Positions 1-8,271 of a stretch of 47,254 nt of DNA are shown here, piece by piece. The DNA lies in the NCBI GenBank assembly GCA_964412905.1, contig CAYPQL010000002.1, positions 1 through 47,254 of the forward strand, written 5' to 3'. Both the position numbers and the translations under genes were made by a program. The DNA comes from CAYPQL01 sp964412905 (lineage in GTDB: Bacteria; Patescibacteriota; Minisyncoccia; JAHIHE01; JAGLIN01). The first letter of the stretch is position 1. Each line of letters starts with the position of its first letter. A model generated the notes under the pieces. It was not told the DNA's origin. It made no database searches and worked only from the letters and a program-made list of their open reading frames with translations.

Positions 1-91
1 ATTCCACTGCGGCAAACTTAATTTATACCCATAGAAATGTCGGAAGAACCATCTTAATAAACAGCTTGATGCTCTGAAGAAAGCTCAAGAA

Positions 92-2242
92 GTGTTAATC
101 GATCAAGATATAAGAGAGGGAAAAATAACTCCCGGGATGGTGATGTCGGCTGATAGATTTTCTGGCGCTGTTGGAAGCGAGGGAAAAATTGGTAATTTTA
201 TCAAAGGATTAAGTAATAAACTTTTTGGAAGCGGAAAGCCCGAAAATGTTCAGGGAGAAACTATTGATATTCCAGCGAGAGTAGTTACGGAAGGAGCGGT
301 TCCAACGACCGACAAAAAGAAGGGGGTTATGGATAAAATAAAAGGATTTTTTGGCGGAGGAAAGGCAGGGGAGCAGGAAAAGCCTGCGGATGAAAAAGCG
401 AAAGCGAAAAAAGAGCTGATTGAAAAAATTGGGAGCGCGAATGATATTGATGGCGTTAAAGAGATTTTAACATCCATATTGGGCTTGAAGATTATCAAAG
501 AAGATTCAGAAAAAGATCTAAATAAAATGATGGAATATTTAGAAAGCGGGGAATATGATCAAGTTAAAACATATTTCAATGAACAGAGAGCTTTTATTGA
601 AAAGTCGAGTTTCAGCAAAGAAAATAAAGCCGTCCTTGATAAGTTTTATGCGAAGGCTATTGAGATTGCGGATAGGATGGAAGGCGTGGGCGATGATGGA
701 CTTGAGGTAGGAGAACCTGTTAGAAAAGATATTCCTCGCAGAGGTCGAAGACCGTCCAAGGAAGATTTAGAGCCGAAAGTTTCACGAAATGAAAAATCAG
801 AACCAAAAAAAGAGAGAGAAAATGAAGGAATATTAGATAAGTATAATTTATCTGATGCTTATGAAATTGTGAAAAAAATGGATGAGAATGAAATAAAAAA
901 AGAATGGAGAGCTCATCCAAAACTTAAGATTGAAACTTCAAATAAACCGGTTGTAATAGACGAAGAAGTTATTAAAGATTATAATGAATTGGTCGCACAA
1001 TATGCCATCAAAGAAAATAAAGAAGTCCCATTCTTTTTTGTCGAAGACGCAGAGAATAAGCGTATTGTAAAGATATTTATAGGTGAAGCTAAATCATATG
1101 GCTCAGCGGAATTGAGTCCTCTTACAGCTAAGGCAAAAAATGGGGAGACATTTGCTGCTTGGTGGAATGGGGAAAATAAGAATAAGAATTTATTCAATGG
1201 CAAAAATGGAAAATTTAAGGTGGGAATGGGACACACTCATCCCAAAGGTTATGGGCCTATATTTTCAAATGTAGGAGGAGGCGACTTTGGCCTTGATTAT
1301 AGTTCGGAGTTTGAGTTTAGATCGAGTGCTCTCTTTGCTGTTAATTCTTGCGCGTCTAATATTAGTTTTGTTGGATCGCCAGACACGGGATTAATTAGCG
1401 CTACTGAAGTTAAAAAAGATGGGGTTATTGTTTTTAATCCCATTAGTGTTTTAGCTGAAAAAAAAGCGAAAGAAGAGAAAAAAGAAAAAGGCGTGAAAAC
1501 AAAAGTAGATTTTTTTGGAAGCGGGAGCGGGAAGGAAGGGAAAGAGCAAAAGATTGATGAGAATGAAGTAGAGCCTGTGAAAATAGATGAGCAGACGAAA
1601 GAAGGAATTAAAAAAGGATTAGAGAAAATAAAGAAAAATGACGAGGAAGCCTTTTGGAAAATAGGGGGTCTTGCAAATAGCTTTTCCAAAGATGAAAGAT
1701 TGTTTGGCGATGTTTTTACTAAAGAATGGTTTGATAACTATATGAAAGATATAGGCATAAAGTATGAAGAAATTGAAGGTATTAAAACAAAAGATTTTAT
1801 GGCTGTTGTGAAAGTGGCGTATGAGGAGGTTAAGGGAGAAAAAAAAGATAAGAAAGATCAAGACAAAAAACCGCCAGATGAGCCAATGATAGTAGGCGGA
1901 GGGGGAAGTAAAAAAGGCAAGGAAAAAGAAAATGATGGCTGGAATGAGCGGCGAGAAAATCTTATAGAAAATGTTAAAAAGTATATTTCTAAAAATCTTA
2001 ATCAAGATGAAAAGAAGTTTTTTTTCGAAATAGCAGAAAGTGAATTTGAATATCGTCCATTCGCGATTTTTATAGAAGATATGATTAAAGACAAAAAGAT
2101 GGATAAATTATCCGAATTAAGAAAATATTATAAAGACACTGACGATTTGAAGCTGTCTGTAGGCGATATGATAAACAAGAAGACAAAAAATATAAAAAAG
2201 AAAGAAGAGCAATCGGCTTCTAGGCCAAAAGTAACAGTATAA
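92..2242 (+). CDS. Lys/Glu-rich hypothetical protein with a JAMM-like motif
   Basis: I do not recognise the family as a whole. The 716-residue product starts at GTG; the frame stays open upstream to a TAG at 32-34 and reads as plausible protein there, so the true N-terminus is uncertain. Long charged linkers separate more ordered segments. Near residues 381-398 is an H-T-H-P motif followed by Ser392 and Asp398, preceded by an acidic beta-like stretch. This resembles the JAMM/MPN zinc-isopeptidase signature (HxHP...S...D), but the spacing is longer than usual, so enzymatic activity is only a suggestion. There is no signal peptide or membrane segment. A clear terminator follows the stop codon. 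I am confident that it is a gene and unsure of its function. Confidence 0.75.
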   Translation: MLIDQDIREGKITPGMVMSADRFSGAVGSEGKIGNFIKGLSNKLFGSGKPENVQGETIDIPARVVTEGAVPTTDKKKGVMDKIKGFFGGGKAGEQEKPADEKAKAKKELIEKIGSANDIDGVKEILTSILGLKIIKEDSEKDLNKMMEYLESGEYDQVKTYFNEQRAFIEKSSFSKENKAVLDKFYAKAIEIADRMEGVGDDGLEVGEPVRKDIPRRGRRPSKEDLEPKVSRNEKSEPKKERENEGILDKYNLSDAYEIVKKMDENEIKKEWRAHPKLKIETSNKPVVIDEEVIKDYNELVAQYAIKENKEVPFFFVEDAENKRIVKIFIGEAKSYGSAELSPLTAKAKNGETFAAWWNGENKNKNLFNGKNGKFKVGMGHTHPKGYGPIFSNVGGGDFGLDYSSEFEFRSSALFAVNSCASNISFVGSPDTGLISATEVKKDGVIVFNPISVLAEKKAKEEKKEKGVKTKVDFFGSGSGKEGKEQKIDENEVEPVKIDEQTKEGIKKGLEKIKKNDEEAFWKIGGLANSFSKDERLFGDVFTKEWFDNYMKDIGIKYEEIEGIKTKDFMAVVKVAYEEVKGEKKDKKDQDKKPPDEPMIVGGGGSKKGKEKENDGWNERRENLIENVKKYISKNLNQDEKKFFFEIAESEFEYRPFAIFIEDMIKDKKMDKLSELRKYYKDTDDLKLSVGDMINKKTKNIKKKEEQSASRPKVTV

Positions 2243-2267
2243 AATTTTCTTTTTTTCAAAAAACCAG

Positions 2268-2300
2268 CTCCGCTTTTTTAAGCGGGGTTTTTGATTTTTT
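2268..2300 (+). terminator. Rho-independent terminator after the JAMM-like gene
   Basis: An 8-bp stem (2268-2275 with 2280-2287, one G-T pair) has a TTTT loop and is followed by a T-rich tract. It lies 25 bases after the stop codon of the upstream gene. Confidence 0.85.
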
Positions 2301-2689
2301 CTATGTGGCTTCAGCTGAGGGCGCGCGATGCTTTAGCGTCGCGAGTTTTCAAAATAAATTATGCCTCGTGGCGCAGACGCAAAACGCAAATCGGAGTCCT
2401 TACGAAAGTAAGGAAGTTTTGTCCGGATTTAAACCTGTGATGCTCCTTCCTGACTTTCGTCAGGACTCCGTAATATTAAAATTCTTTAGCGGAAATTTGA
2501 TGCTTAGTGCGGGAACTGGTTTGTAACCAGTTTCTGAATGTTTCTTGCGCGCATAGGATTATCTTATACTTCAAAACAAAAAGAACGGGTTGCAAACCCG
2601 CTCCCGCGACAAAGCTTTAAATTATCCCGCACTTACAACCACCCCTGCTCCTCCTTGAAAAGGAGGGGATTTTATAATTCAAAATATAT
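2301..2689. repeat. Repeat-filled spacer without a credible gene
   Basis: This stretch holds nested inverted repeats instead of genes. One pair of 25-bp arms (2392-2416 and 2446-2470) differs at two positions, and each arm is itself a hairpin. A second pair of 24-bp arms (2509-2532 and 2584-2607) also carries an inner hairpin in each arm. A third hairpin at about 2650-2668 has a CCTCCTT/AAGGAGG stem followed by a short T run. Short reading frames across this DNA are by-products of the palindromes. Confidence 0.75.
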
Positions 2690-3445
2690 TCAGCTTTTGA
2701 AAAATAGAATTGTTAGGAAAATAAAACTTCCGATCAATAAATATTTTGATATGTCATAAGCATCTCTCCATGGATAATTCGCGCTTTTCAAAATCTGAAA
2801 GTCTTCAATGAAAATTGTCTCGCAAGCTCTGTCTCCAGAATCGGTTCTTGTCGTGCTGCTTCCTCTTTTGAAATCCTCATTTTTTATTGAATATTCAACC
2901 AAATATCCCTTGAGATAAATTTGGTCTCCTCTTTTCACGCTTAATATTTTTTTATTTATTTCTTCGCTGTTCGACAAAAGGTGATTATTGGAAAGATTCG
3001 CGCTGTTATATTTTGACCAGTCATCTCTTGTTATATTCGGTTTGGAATTCACATAGCAAGTAAAGCTCCCGTTGCTAAATTTCAATTTTTTATATATTCC
3101 AGTTTCTATGTTCTTGTCCCAAATCACGCAAATGTCTTTGATATTCAAATAGTCCTTCCATTTCTCGTGATAATAATCAAGCAAGCTGGAGCTGTGATGA
3201 TAGGAAACAATCATTCCATTAAGCTCATAGTTATAAAGCGGTTTTATGATATAAACAATTCCGTTTTTTTCTATTTCAAACTCTTTTTTATCCGTCTGCG
3301 TCTGGATCGGATCTTTTTTCAGCTCCTCAAGCATCTCTGATTTATCCGGAAGCTTTTCAATTTGGAAATATGAAGCGATAAAAACTATGAGGCTCAAGTA
3401 GAAAATAAGTTTTACGAAACTGCGAATTACGCTTTTTATGCTCAT
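2690..3445 (-). CDS. Conserved hypothetical protein anchored by terminal membrane segments
   Basis: The 251-residue product has a hydrophobic segment at residues 10-27 and another at the C-terminus (about 234-249), with a soluble domain between them. The soluble part is rich in Tyr, Trp and His and carries conserved-looking blocks such as GMIVSYHHS, DICVIW, LSNNHLL and GDQIYLKGYLVEYS. I recall similar uncharacterised proteins in other bacteria, but I know no function and assign none. The gene is monocistronic, and a palindromic element lies between it and leuS. No SD precedes the ATG. Confidence 0.85.
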   Translation of the reverse strand: MSIKSVIRSFVKLIFYLSLIVFIASYFQIEKLPDKSEMLEELKKDPIQTQTDKKEFEIEKNGIVYIIKPLYNYELNGMIVSYHHSSSLLDYYHEKWKDYLNIKDICVIWDKNIETGIYKKLKFSNGSFTCYVNSKPNITRDDWSKYNSANLSNNHLLSNSEEINKKILSVKRGDQIYLKGYLVEYSIKNEDFKRGSSTTRTDSGDRACETIFIEDFQILKSANYPWRDAYDISKYLLIGSFIFLTILFFKS

Positions 3446-3482
3446 TGATTTGGATTATAGGACTTATGCGTTTGCCATATTT

Positions 3483-3592
3483 TGTCATTCTGAACTTGTT
3501 TCAGAATCTGTTTCGTGATAGGTTTTGCTATTGTTTGTTTTACAAGCATAGATGTAGCAGGCGAAAGATCCTGAAATAAATTCAGGATGACA
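3483..3592. repeat. Palindromic element, GTCATTCTGAA family, copy 1
   Basis: The ends are imperfect inverted repeats of about 26 bp (TGTCATTCTGAAC... and ...TTCAGGATGACA). Each arm also contains a small hairpin around TTCTGAA/TTCAGAA. A second copy lies at 18890-18995. It is intergenic here, between leuS and the neighbouring membrane protein gene. Confidence 0.85.
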
Positions 3593-3633
3593 AAAAAGCA
3601 TTTTGTAATTCAAAGTACATTCTGCGATTCAAA

Positions 3634-5793
3634 CTAAACCACAATATTAACCAGCCTCCCTTTCACAAATATCACTTTCTTAATTTCTTTCCCTTCAATC
3701 CATTTTTTTACTTTCTCGCTTTCAAGGGCGAGTTTTTTGGCGTCGGTTTCGGAAATATCCGCCATAACCTTGATTTGATCGCGGAGTTTGCCGTTGATTT
3801 GGACTACTAAAATTATTTCTTTTTCTTTGGCTAATTCCGGATTATATTCAGGCCATTTTTGCAAATGAATGCTTTCTTTATTTCCCAGCGCTTCCCAAAT
3901 TTCTTCCGTGATGTGCGGGGCGAAAGGAGAAATTAGAATTAAGAATTTTGAATAATGAATTTTGGATAAATTGGTTTTTTCTCCGCCTTCGGCGGATCCG
4001 CCATAGGCGGACATTTCATTAAGCAAAATCATCAAGGCGGATAGGGCGGTATTGAATTTGAGGTTTTCAATATCTTCTGTGACTTTTTTGATTGTCTTGT
4101 GCAATAATGATTCTAATTTGGAATTTTGACATTGGATATTTGATATTGATTTGACATTTGACATTTGACATTTGACATTCAAATTCCATATCCTTTCCAA
4201 AAACCTATTCATTCCGACTAAACTAGTTGTTGACCACGGGATCGCGTCGCCGTAAGGTCCCATAAACATTTCATAAAGACGCAAAGTGTCGGCGCCATAT
4301 TTTTTTATGACATCGTCCGGGTTGACGACATTGCCGCGAGACTTGCTCATTTTTTGCCCGTCTTCCGCCAAAATCATTCCGTGCGATCGTCTTTTCGCGT
4401 AAGGTTCGGCTGTGTTTACATAGCCGAGATCAAACAAAAACTTGTGCCAAAATCTGGAATATAGCAAATGCAAAGTGGTGTGTTCCATTCCGCCGTTATA
4501 CAAATCAACGGGCATCCAATAGTCTATTAACTTTTTTGAATTTTGAATTTTGAATTTTGAATTTTGAATTTTTTGCATTGCGTATGCGAGGTAATACCAG
4601 CTTGATCCTGCCCAATTCGGCATCGTGTCCGTTTCTCGTTTGGCGTCATTTTTACAAACAGGACATTTCACATTCACCCATTTTTTAATATTAGCGAGCG
4701 GAGACTCTCCAGTATCCGTCGGCTCGTAATTTTTAACATTCGGAAGCTCCAGCGGCAAATCTTTTTCGGAAAGGGGAATGTTTTTTTCCGTGTTTACTAT
4801 TTCAAACTCCCAGCCGACAAGCCCGTTTTTTTCAATTCTACTAAGATAGTCTTTCGTAAAGCTAAAACATTTTTTAAAATCATCAAAACTTTTAATTTTT
4901 ATTTCTGGAATAATATTTTTTATTAAACTTTTTTCTTTATAAAGCTCTTCTAAATTTTTGAAATTATAGACTTTATTGATTTTGACGATTTCAAATTCTC
5001 CGGTATTTTTATTGTTAAACTTGACGAAATCTCCAATTTTAATATTTCCAAAGTATTTATTTTTTTCCTCAGGATTCAAAGCTCTGGTTTCTATGGTTTT
5101 CTTGTTCTCTATGATTTGTTTCCATATATTCTGATCATAAAAACTCAATTCGTTTTTAATTTTTAAATCTTTCAATCCGCAATTCTCGCATTTCACAATC
5201 GGAATCGGCTCGCCCCAATAATGCTGACGAGAAAAGACCCAATCACGGAGCTTGTAATTTACAGCTTTTTTGCCGAGGTTGTCTTTGGAGAGCCAGTCGG
5301 TGATTTGTTCTTTAAATTCTTGTGTTGTTAATCCGTCGAATTTCCCAGAATTTATGGCAACACCATTTTCTGTTAATGCTTTTTCGCCATTTAAAAACGC
5401 ATCCCAGAAAATTTTTAATTCTTGCAGATTTAAAAAATTATTTACTTCATCTTTTTTTATCCAAAGCCCGTCGTGGTTTTTTATCTCTTCTTTTTTTGGC
5501 TCAACAAAACTATCGTCCAATAATTCAATATAAATGCAATTTCTTTCTAAATCATGGCGATTTACATCTTTATGCGCTGCAAAAAAACGACTGTGAATTG
5601 TATTTCCAATTTTTCTCACGACGCGCATATTTTGATAGCCGGATTCTTCTTTTGATTCTCTAATAGCCGCTTCTTCCGCAGTTTCTCCTTTTTCAATGCC
5701 GCCAACAATAAAAGTTTTCCAATCATTCTTGCTTTTACTCCAATCTAAACAGAAATACTCATCTTTATTCCAGTGTTTTATTATAACATCCAC
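3634..5793 (-). CDS. leuS: Leucyl-tRNA synthetase, C-terminal part with Nudix and ASCH-like insertions
   Basis: This is the second part of leuS, in the same frame as the first part (5878-7122) but separated by TAA. Translation could restart at GTG 5793. In order: a Nudix domain with a complete GX5EX7REXXEEXGX box (residues 31-53 of this part), then the end of the editing region (NSGKFDGL), RDWVFSRQHYWGEPIP, a Cys pair, and an ASCH-like insertion of about 120 residues inside the zinc module. The second Cys pair (CPVC), the KMSKS signature (codons 924-928 of the whole gene), the anticodon-binding domain and the C-terminal domain follow. Inserted peptides at three points are encoded by 7-bp arrays or palindromes. 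The catalytic signatures are intact. The ASCH assignment rests on pattern recognition only. Confidence 0.93.
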   Translation of the reverse strand: MDVIIKHWNKDEYFCLDWSKSKNDWKTFIVGGIEKGETAEEAAIRESKEESGYQNMRVVRKIGNTIHSRFFAAHKDVNRHDLERNCIYIELLDDSFVEPKKEEIKNHDGLWIKKDEVNNFLNLQELKIFWDAFLNGEKALTENGVAINSGKFDGLTTQEFKEQITDWLSKDNLGKKAVNYKLRDWVFSRQHYWGEPIPIVKCENCGLKDLKIKNELSFYDQNIWKQIIENKKTIETRALNPEEKNKYFGNIKIGDFVKFNNKNTGEFEIVKINKVYNFKNLEELYKEKSLIKNIIPEIKIKSFDDFKKCFSFTKDYLSRIEKNGLVGWEFEIVNTEKNIPLSEKDLPLELPNVKNYEPTDTGESPLANIKKWVNVKCPVCKNDAKRETDTMPNWAGSSWYYLAYAMQKIQNSKFKIQNSKKLIDYWMPVDLYNGGMEHTTLHLLYSRFWHKFLFDLGYVNTAEPYAKRRSHGMILAEDGQKMSKSRGNVVNPDDVIKKYGADTLRLYEMFMGPYGDAIPWSTTSLVGMNRFLERIWNLNVKCQMSNVKSISNIQCQNSKLESLLHKTIKKVTEDIENLKFNTALSALMILLNEMSAYGGSAEGGEKTNLSKIHYSKFLILISPFAPHITEEIWEALGNKESIHLQKWPEYNPELAKEKEIILVVQINGKLRDQIKVMADISETDAKKLALESEKVKKWIEGKEIKKVIFVKGRLVNIVV
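3982..4011. repeat. Double-hairpin repeat inside leuS
   Basis: Two adjacent 15-nt hairpins, TCCGCC-ttc-GGCGGA and TCCGCC-ata-GGCGGA, lie in frame within leuS and encode SAYGGSAEGG. A related tandem double hairpin is at 43301-43330, upstream of fusA. The copy in the gene keeps the reading frame. Confidence 0.85.
4151..4178. repeat. Heptamer array (TTGACAT)4 inside leuS
   Basis: Four perfect tandem copies of a 7-bp unit, with degenerate flanking copies, encode an NVKCQMSNVK-like peptide on the minus strand between the KMSKS region and the anticodon-binding domain. Confidence 0.9.
4534..4568. repeat. Heptamer array (TTTTGAA)5 inside leuS
   Basis: Five perfect tandem copies of a 7-bp unit encode the 7-residue-periodic peptide KIQNSKFKIQNSK on the minus strand, just before the DYWMPVDLYNGG catalytic block. 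Confidence 0.92.
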
Positions 5794-5872
5794 GACTTTT
5801 CTTTCTGTATTTTCTTTATCTTTTCTAATTTTATTTTTTCCTTCACCAATGAATAATGGCGCTACAACTTGT

Positions 5873-5886
5873 ACAAATTACAAATT
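5873..5886. repeat. Two-unit heptamer (ACAAATT)2 carrying the leuS stop codon
   Basis: Two copies of ACAAATT overlap the in-frame TAA at 5880-5878. On the minus strand the unit is AATTTGT, a rotation of the TAATTTG unit found at 6121-6148 in the same gene. Confidence 0.8.
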
Positions 5887-7122
5887 ATACTTCCTCGCAA
5901 ACTCCCAATCTCTTTCATCATGCGCCGGCACGGCCATAATCGCGCCAGTGCCGTAACTCGCTAAAACATAATCCGCGACCCAGACTGGAATTTCTTCTCC
6001 GCTTGCGGGATTAGTTGCCTTAATTCCTTTCAATTCCACTCCCGTTTTTTCTTTCGCCAAATCAGTTCTGTCCAAGTCGGATTTGTTTTTCGCCTGCTCA
6101 ATATACTTTTCAACTTCATCGTAATTTGTAATTTGTAATTTGTAATTTGTAATTAGCTCGTGTTCCGGAGAAATAACCATATAAGTGCAACCGAATAAAG
6201 TATCCGGACGGGTGGTAAATACTTCTACGAAGAATTTTGAATTTTGAATTTTGAATTTTGAATTTATTTGATATTTGGAATTTGATATTTGGAATTTTAT
6301 CACCGCTCCTTCCGATTTGCCAATCCAATTAACTTGTTGTGTTTTGATTTTATCCAAATAATCAACCGTATCCAAATCTTTAATTAGTCTGTCCGCGTAT
6401 TTTGTGATGCGGAGCATCCATTGCTTCATTGTTTTTTTCTCCGCTTTAGCATGGCACCTTTCACATTCGCCCCCGACAACTTCTTCATTGGCTAATCCGA
6501 TTTTGCAGCTTGGGCACCAGTTTATAGACATCCTGGCTTCATAGGCTAATCTGCGCTCGTCAATATATTTATTTACGGAGCTCAACTCCGAGGCTTCGGA
6601 GCTAAGCTCCTTGTCTTTTTCTAAATCTTTCGGAATTTCCAACTCTTCAATCGGCCGCGCTTTATCCAGTTTCTCATCATAAAAACTATTGAATAATTTC
6701 AAAAAAATCCACTGCGTCCACTTGTAATATTCAGGATCAGTGGTGTTTATTTCCCGCGACCAATCAAAACTCGGGCCGTAGCTTTTGATCTGGCGAGTGA
6801 AATTTTTGACATTGTTTTTTGTGACGATTCTGGGGTGCGTCTTTGTCTTAATCGCGAAATTCTCCGTCGGCAATCCGAAAGCGTCCCAGCCGATCGGATA
6901 CATCACATTATATCCGCTCATTCGCTTTTTCCGCGCGACAATATCAATGGCGATATGGCTTCGCAAATGCCCCACATGAAGCCCCGCGCCAGAAGGGTAG
7001 GGGAATTCAATTAGGCAATAATACTTCGGCTTTTTTGAAAAATCCTCAGCACTATAAATCCCGCTCCTATCCCATTCCTTCTGCCACTTTTTCTCAATTT
7101 TCTTCGGATTGTATTTTTGCAT
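5878..7122 (-). CDS. leuS: Leucyl-tRNA synthetase, N-terminal part, ended by an in-frame TAA
   Basis: This part has 414 residues. The class I HIGH-type motif HVGH is at residues 49-52, within PYPSGAGLHVGH. The CP1 editing domain carries TTRPDTLFG and the HDERD motif that holds the editing aspartate. Reading stops at TAA 5880-5878 just after RKYNL. The same frame then continues without another stop through FVQVVAPLFIGEGK into the Nudix domain, as expected for an uninterrupted CPR-type LeuRS. The stop is therefore one nonsense codon, not a frameshift. It lies in a two-unit 7-bp repeat (5873-5886). Repeat-encoded peptides interrupt the editing domain at 6232-6293 and 6121-6154. Possible explanations are an assembly error, strain variation, readthrough, or a truly split enzyme. 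Confidence 0.93.
   Translation of the reverse strand: MQKYNPKKIEKKWQKEWDRSGIYSAEDFSKKPKYYCLIEFPYPSGAGLHVGHLRSHIAIDIVARKKRMSGYNVMYPIGWDAFGLPTENFAIKTKTHPRIVTKNNVKNFTRQIKSYGPSFDWSREINTTDPEYYKWTQWIFLKLFNSFYDEKLDKARPIEELEIPKDLEKDKELSSEASELSSVNKYIDERRLAYEARMSINWCPSCKIGLANEEVVGGECERCHAKAEKKTMKQWMLRITKYADRLIKDLDTVDYLDKIKTQQVNWIGKSEGAVIKFQISNSKYQINSKFKIQNSKFFVEVFTTRPDTLFGCTYMVISPEHELITNYKLQITNYDEVEKYIEQAKNKSDLDRTDLAKEKTGVELKGIKATNPASGEEIPVWVADYVLASYGTGAIMAVPAHDERDWEFARKYNL
6121..6154. repeat. Heptamer array (GTAATTT)4 inside leuS
   Basis: Four perfect 7-bp copies and a partial fifth encode the ITNYKLQITNY peptide on the minus strand, within the CP1 editing domain. Confidence 0.9.
6232..6293. repeat. 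Compound heptamer array inside leuS
   Basis: Four copies of GAATTTT (6232-6259) are followed by two copies of the 14-bp unit ATTTGATATTTGGA (6266-6293), which is itself two diverged 7-mers. They encode the QISNSKYQINSKFKIQNSK peptide just before the TTRPDT editing motif. Confidence 0.9.
6577..6610. repeat. Palindrome inside leuS
   Basis: Arms of 15 bp (6577-6591 and 6596-6610) match at 13 positions around a 4-nt centre, and each arm is itself nearly palindromic (GGAGCT..AGCTCC). They encode ELSSEASELSS in frame on the minus strand. Confidence 0.75.
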
Positions 7123-7136
7123 AGATATAATTTTTA

Positions 7137-7370
7137 TTAAACTTCTTTAACATTTTTAACAGAGTTTTCTTTAGGTTCAGGTTTAAGCTCAGGCTTAGAG
7201 GCAATAATCTTGCCTTCGCTTTCAGGAGGTTCTATTATTTGCAATTCTGGATTATTCAATTTCAATTCTTCTAACATTTCTTGTTTTTTTTGTTCCTCAA
7301 GAAAATGAGCCGCTAAAACCACTTCGCTTGGAAGATTGCTCTCATTCTTTTTTGGATTTTCCATACTCAT
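7137..7370 (-). CDS. Small charged hypothetical protein upstream of leuS
   Basis: This 77-residue, Glu/Lys/Pro-rich product has no recognised domain. Residues 18-40 (VVLAAHFLEEQKKQEMLEEL) are likely helical, and the C-terminal half looks disordered. It ends 14 bases before the leuS start on the same strand, so the two are probably co-transcribed. The ATG lies in AT-rich DNA without an SD. Codon use and compactness support a gene, but there is no homology evidence. Confidence 0.5.
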   Translation of the reverse strand: MSMENPKKNESNLPSEVVLAAHFLEEQKKQEMLEELKLNNPELQIIEPPESEGKIIASKPELKPEPKENSVKNVKEV

Positions 7371-7406
7371 AATTTTTAAATTAAAAATTAAAATATTAAA
7401 ATGAAT

Positions 7407-8189
7407 TCATATTCCAAACAATCTCTTTGCATTTTCGCTCGTTGCTTTTTCTATTTTTTCAAAGTCGGTTTTTCTAACCCCAGCTATTTTTTCAGCGACA
7501 TATTTTACAAACAAAGGCTCGTTTCGCTCTCCGCGCTTGGGAATGGGAGCAAGATAAGGGCAGTCTGTTTCAATAAGCATTTTATCAAGAGGCGTATTTT
7601 TTATAACTTTATAAATTTCAGGCTCTCCGTTGAATTCCATTTTGTCTTTATAATAAGTGACAATTCCCGTGAAGCCGATATAAAATCCTAAATCTAAAAA
7701 TTCTTTGGCAATGAGCCAGCTGGCGCAGAAACAATGTATAACTCCTCTCCAATCGGAAGTTTTATAACTTTTCAAAATATCAAGCATATCATTATAAGCG
7801 TCTCGGCAATGAAGTATGATCGGCATATTGTGATTATCCGCCAATTCCAATTGCAATCTGAATGCTTCAATTTGTTTTTCTTGTGGAGATAAATTGCGAA
7901 AATAATCCAAACCTATTTCTCCGACAGCGATGACTTTGTAATGATCCGCAAGCTCTTCTATTTTTTTCAGGCTATGCTCATTGACCGTGTCCGCGTCGTG
8001 AGGATGAATCCCCGCGGAAGCAAAAATATTTTCATACTTCGTGGCAAGCTCGCAGCTTCTTGCGCTGGAATTTAAATCGCATCCGATATTGATCATTTTT
8101 TCTCCGCCACCATCAAAATATCTCGCGATAACTTCCTCGCGATCTTTGTCAAATTCTTTAAAGTCTATGTGGGCGTGTGTGTCTATCAC
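7407..8189 (-). CDS. tatD: TatD family metal-dependent hydrolase (DNase)
   Basis: TatD enzymes are TIM-barrel amidohydrolase-like nucleases that use two metal ions. The 260-residue product has the expected length. Metal-ligand motifs are visible: DTHAHIDF with His5 and His7, GEIGLDY with a Glu ligand, a central HCRDAY, HCFCAS, and ETDCPYLAP near the C-terminus. Translation begins at GTG (8189-8187) with no SD. In other bacteria tatD often sits next to metG, and here metG is the next core gene on the same strand, separated by a small opposite-strand gene. Confidence 0.97.
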   Translation of the reverse strand: MIDTHAHIDFKEFDKDREEVIARYFDGGGEKMINIGCDLNSSARSCELATKYENIFASAGIHPHDADTVNEHSLKKIEELADHYKVIAVGEIGLDYFRNLSPQEKQIEAFRLQLELADNHNMPIILHCRDAYNDMLDILKSYKTSDWRGVIHCFCASWLIAKEFLDLGFYIGFTGIVTYYKDKMEFNGEPEIYKVIKNTPLDKMLIETDCPYLAPIPKRGERNEPLFVKYVAEKIAGVRKTDFEKIEKATSENAKRLFGI

Positions 8190-8213
8190 AATTCTATTTT
8201 AATCAATTTAGGG

Positions 8214-8241
8214 TTGTTTTTTTACCGCTTTGTGATACAAT
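8214..8241 (+). promoter_or_regulatory. Promoter of the 45-aa membrane peptide gene
   Basis: TTGTTT (8214-8219), a 16-bp spacer and TACAAT (8236-8241) with an upstream TGA, forming an extended -10. It sits 30 bases before the SD-led start at 8272. Confidence 0.65.
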
Positions 8242-8271
8242 GATAATAAAAGAAATAAGGAGGTGAATACA

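Noticed and set aside
2305..2759. Two 73-aa reading frames
   Set aside because: They run through nested palindromes and hairpins, overlap a terminator-like repeat, and show no protein-like character.
4151..4568. CRISPR array from short repeats in leuS
   Set aside because: The units are 7 bp in direct tandem with no spacers, and no cas genes are present.
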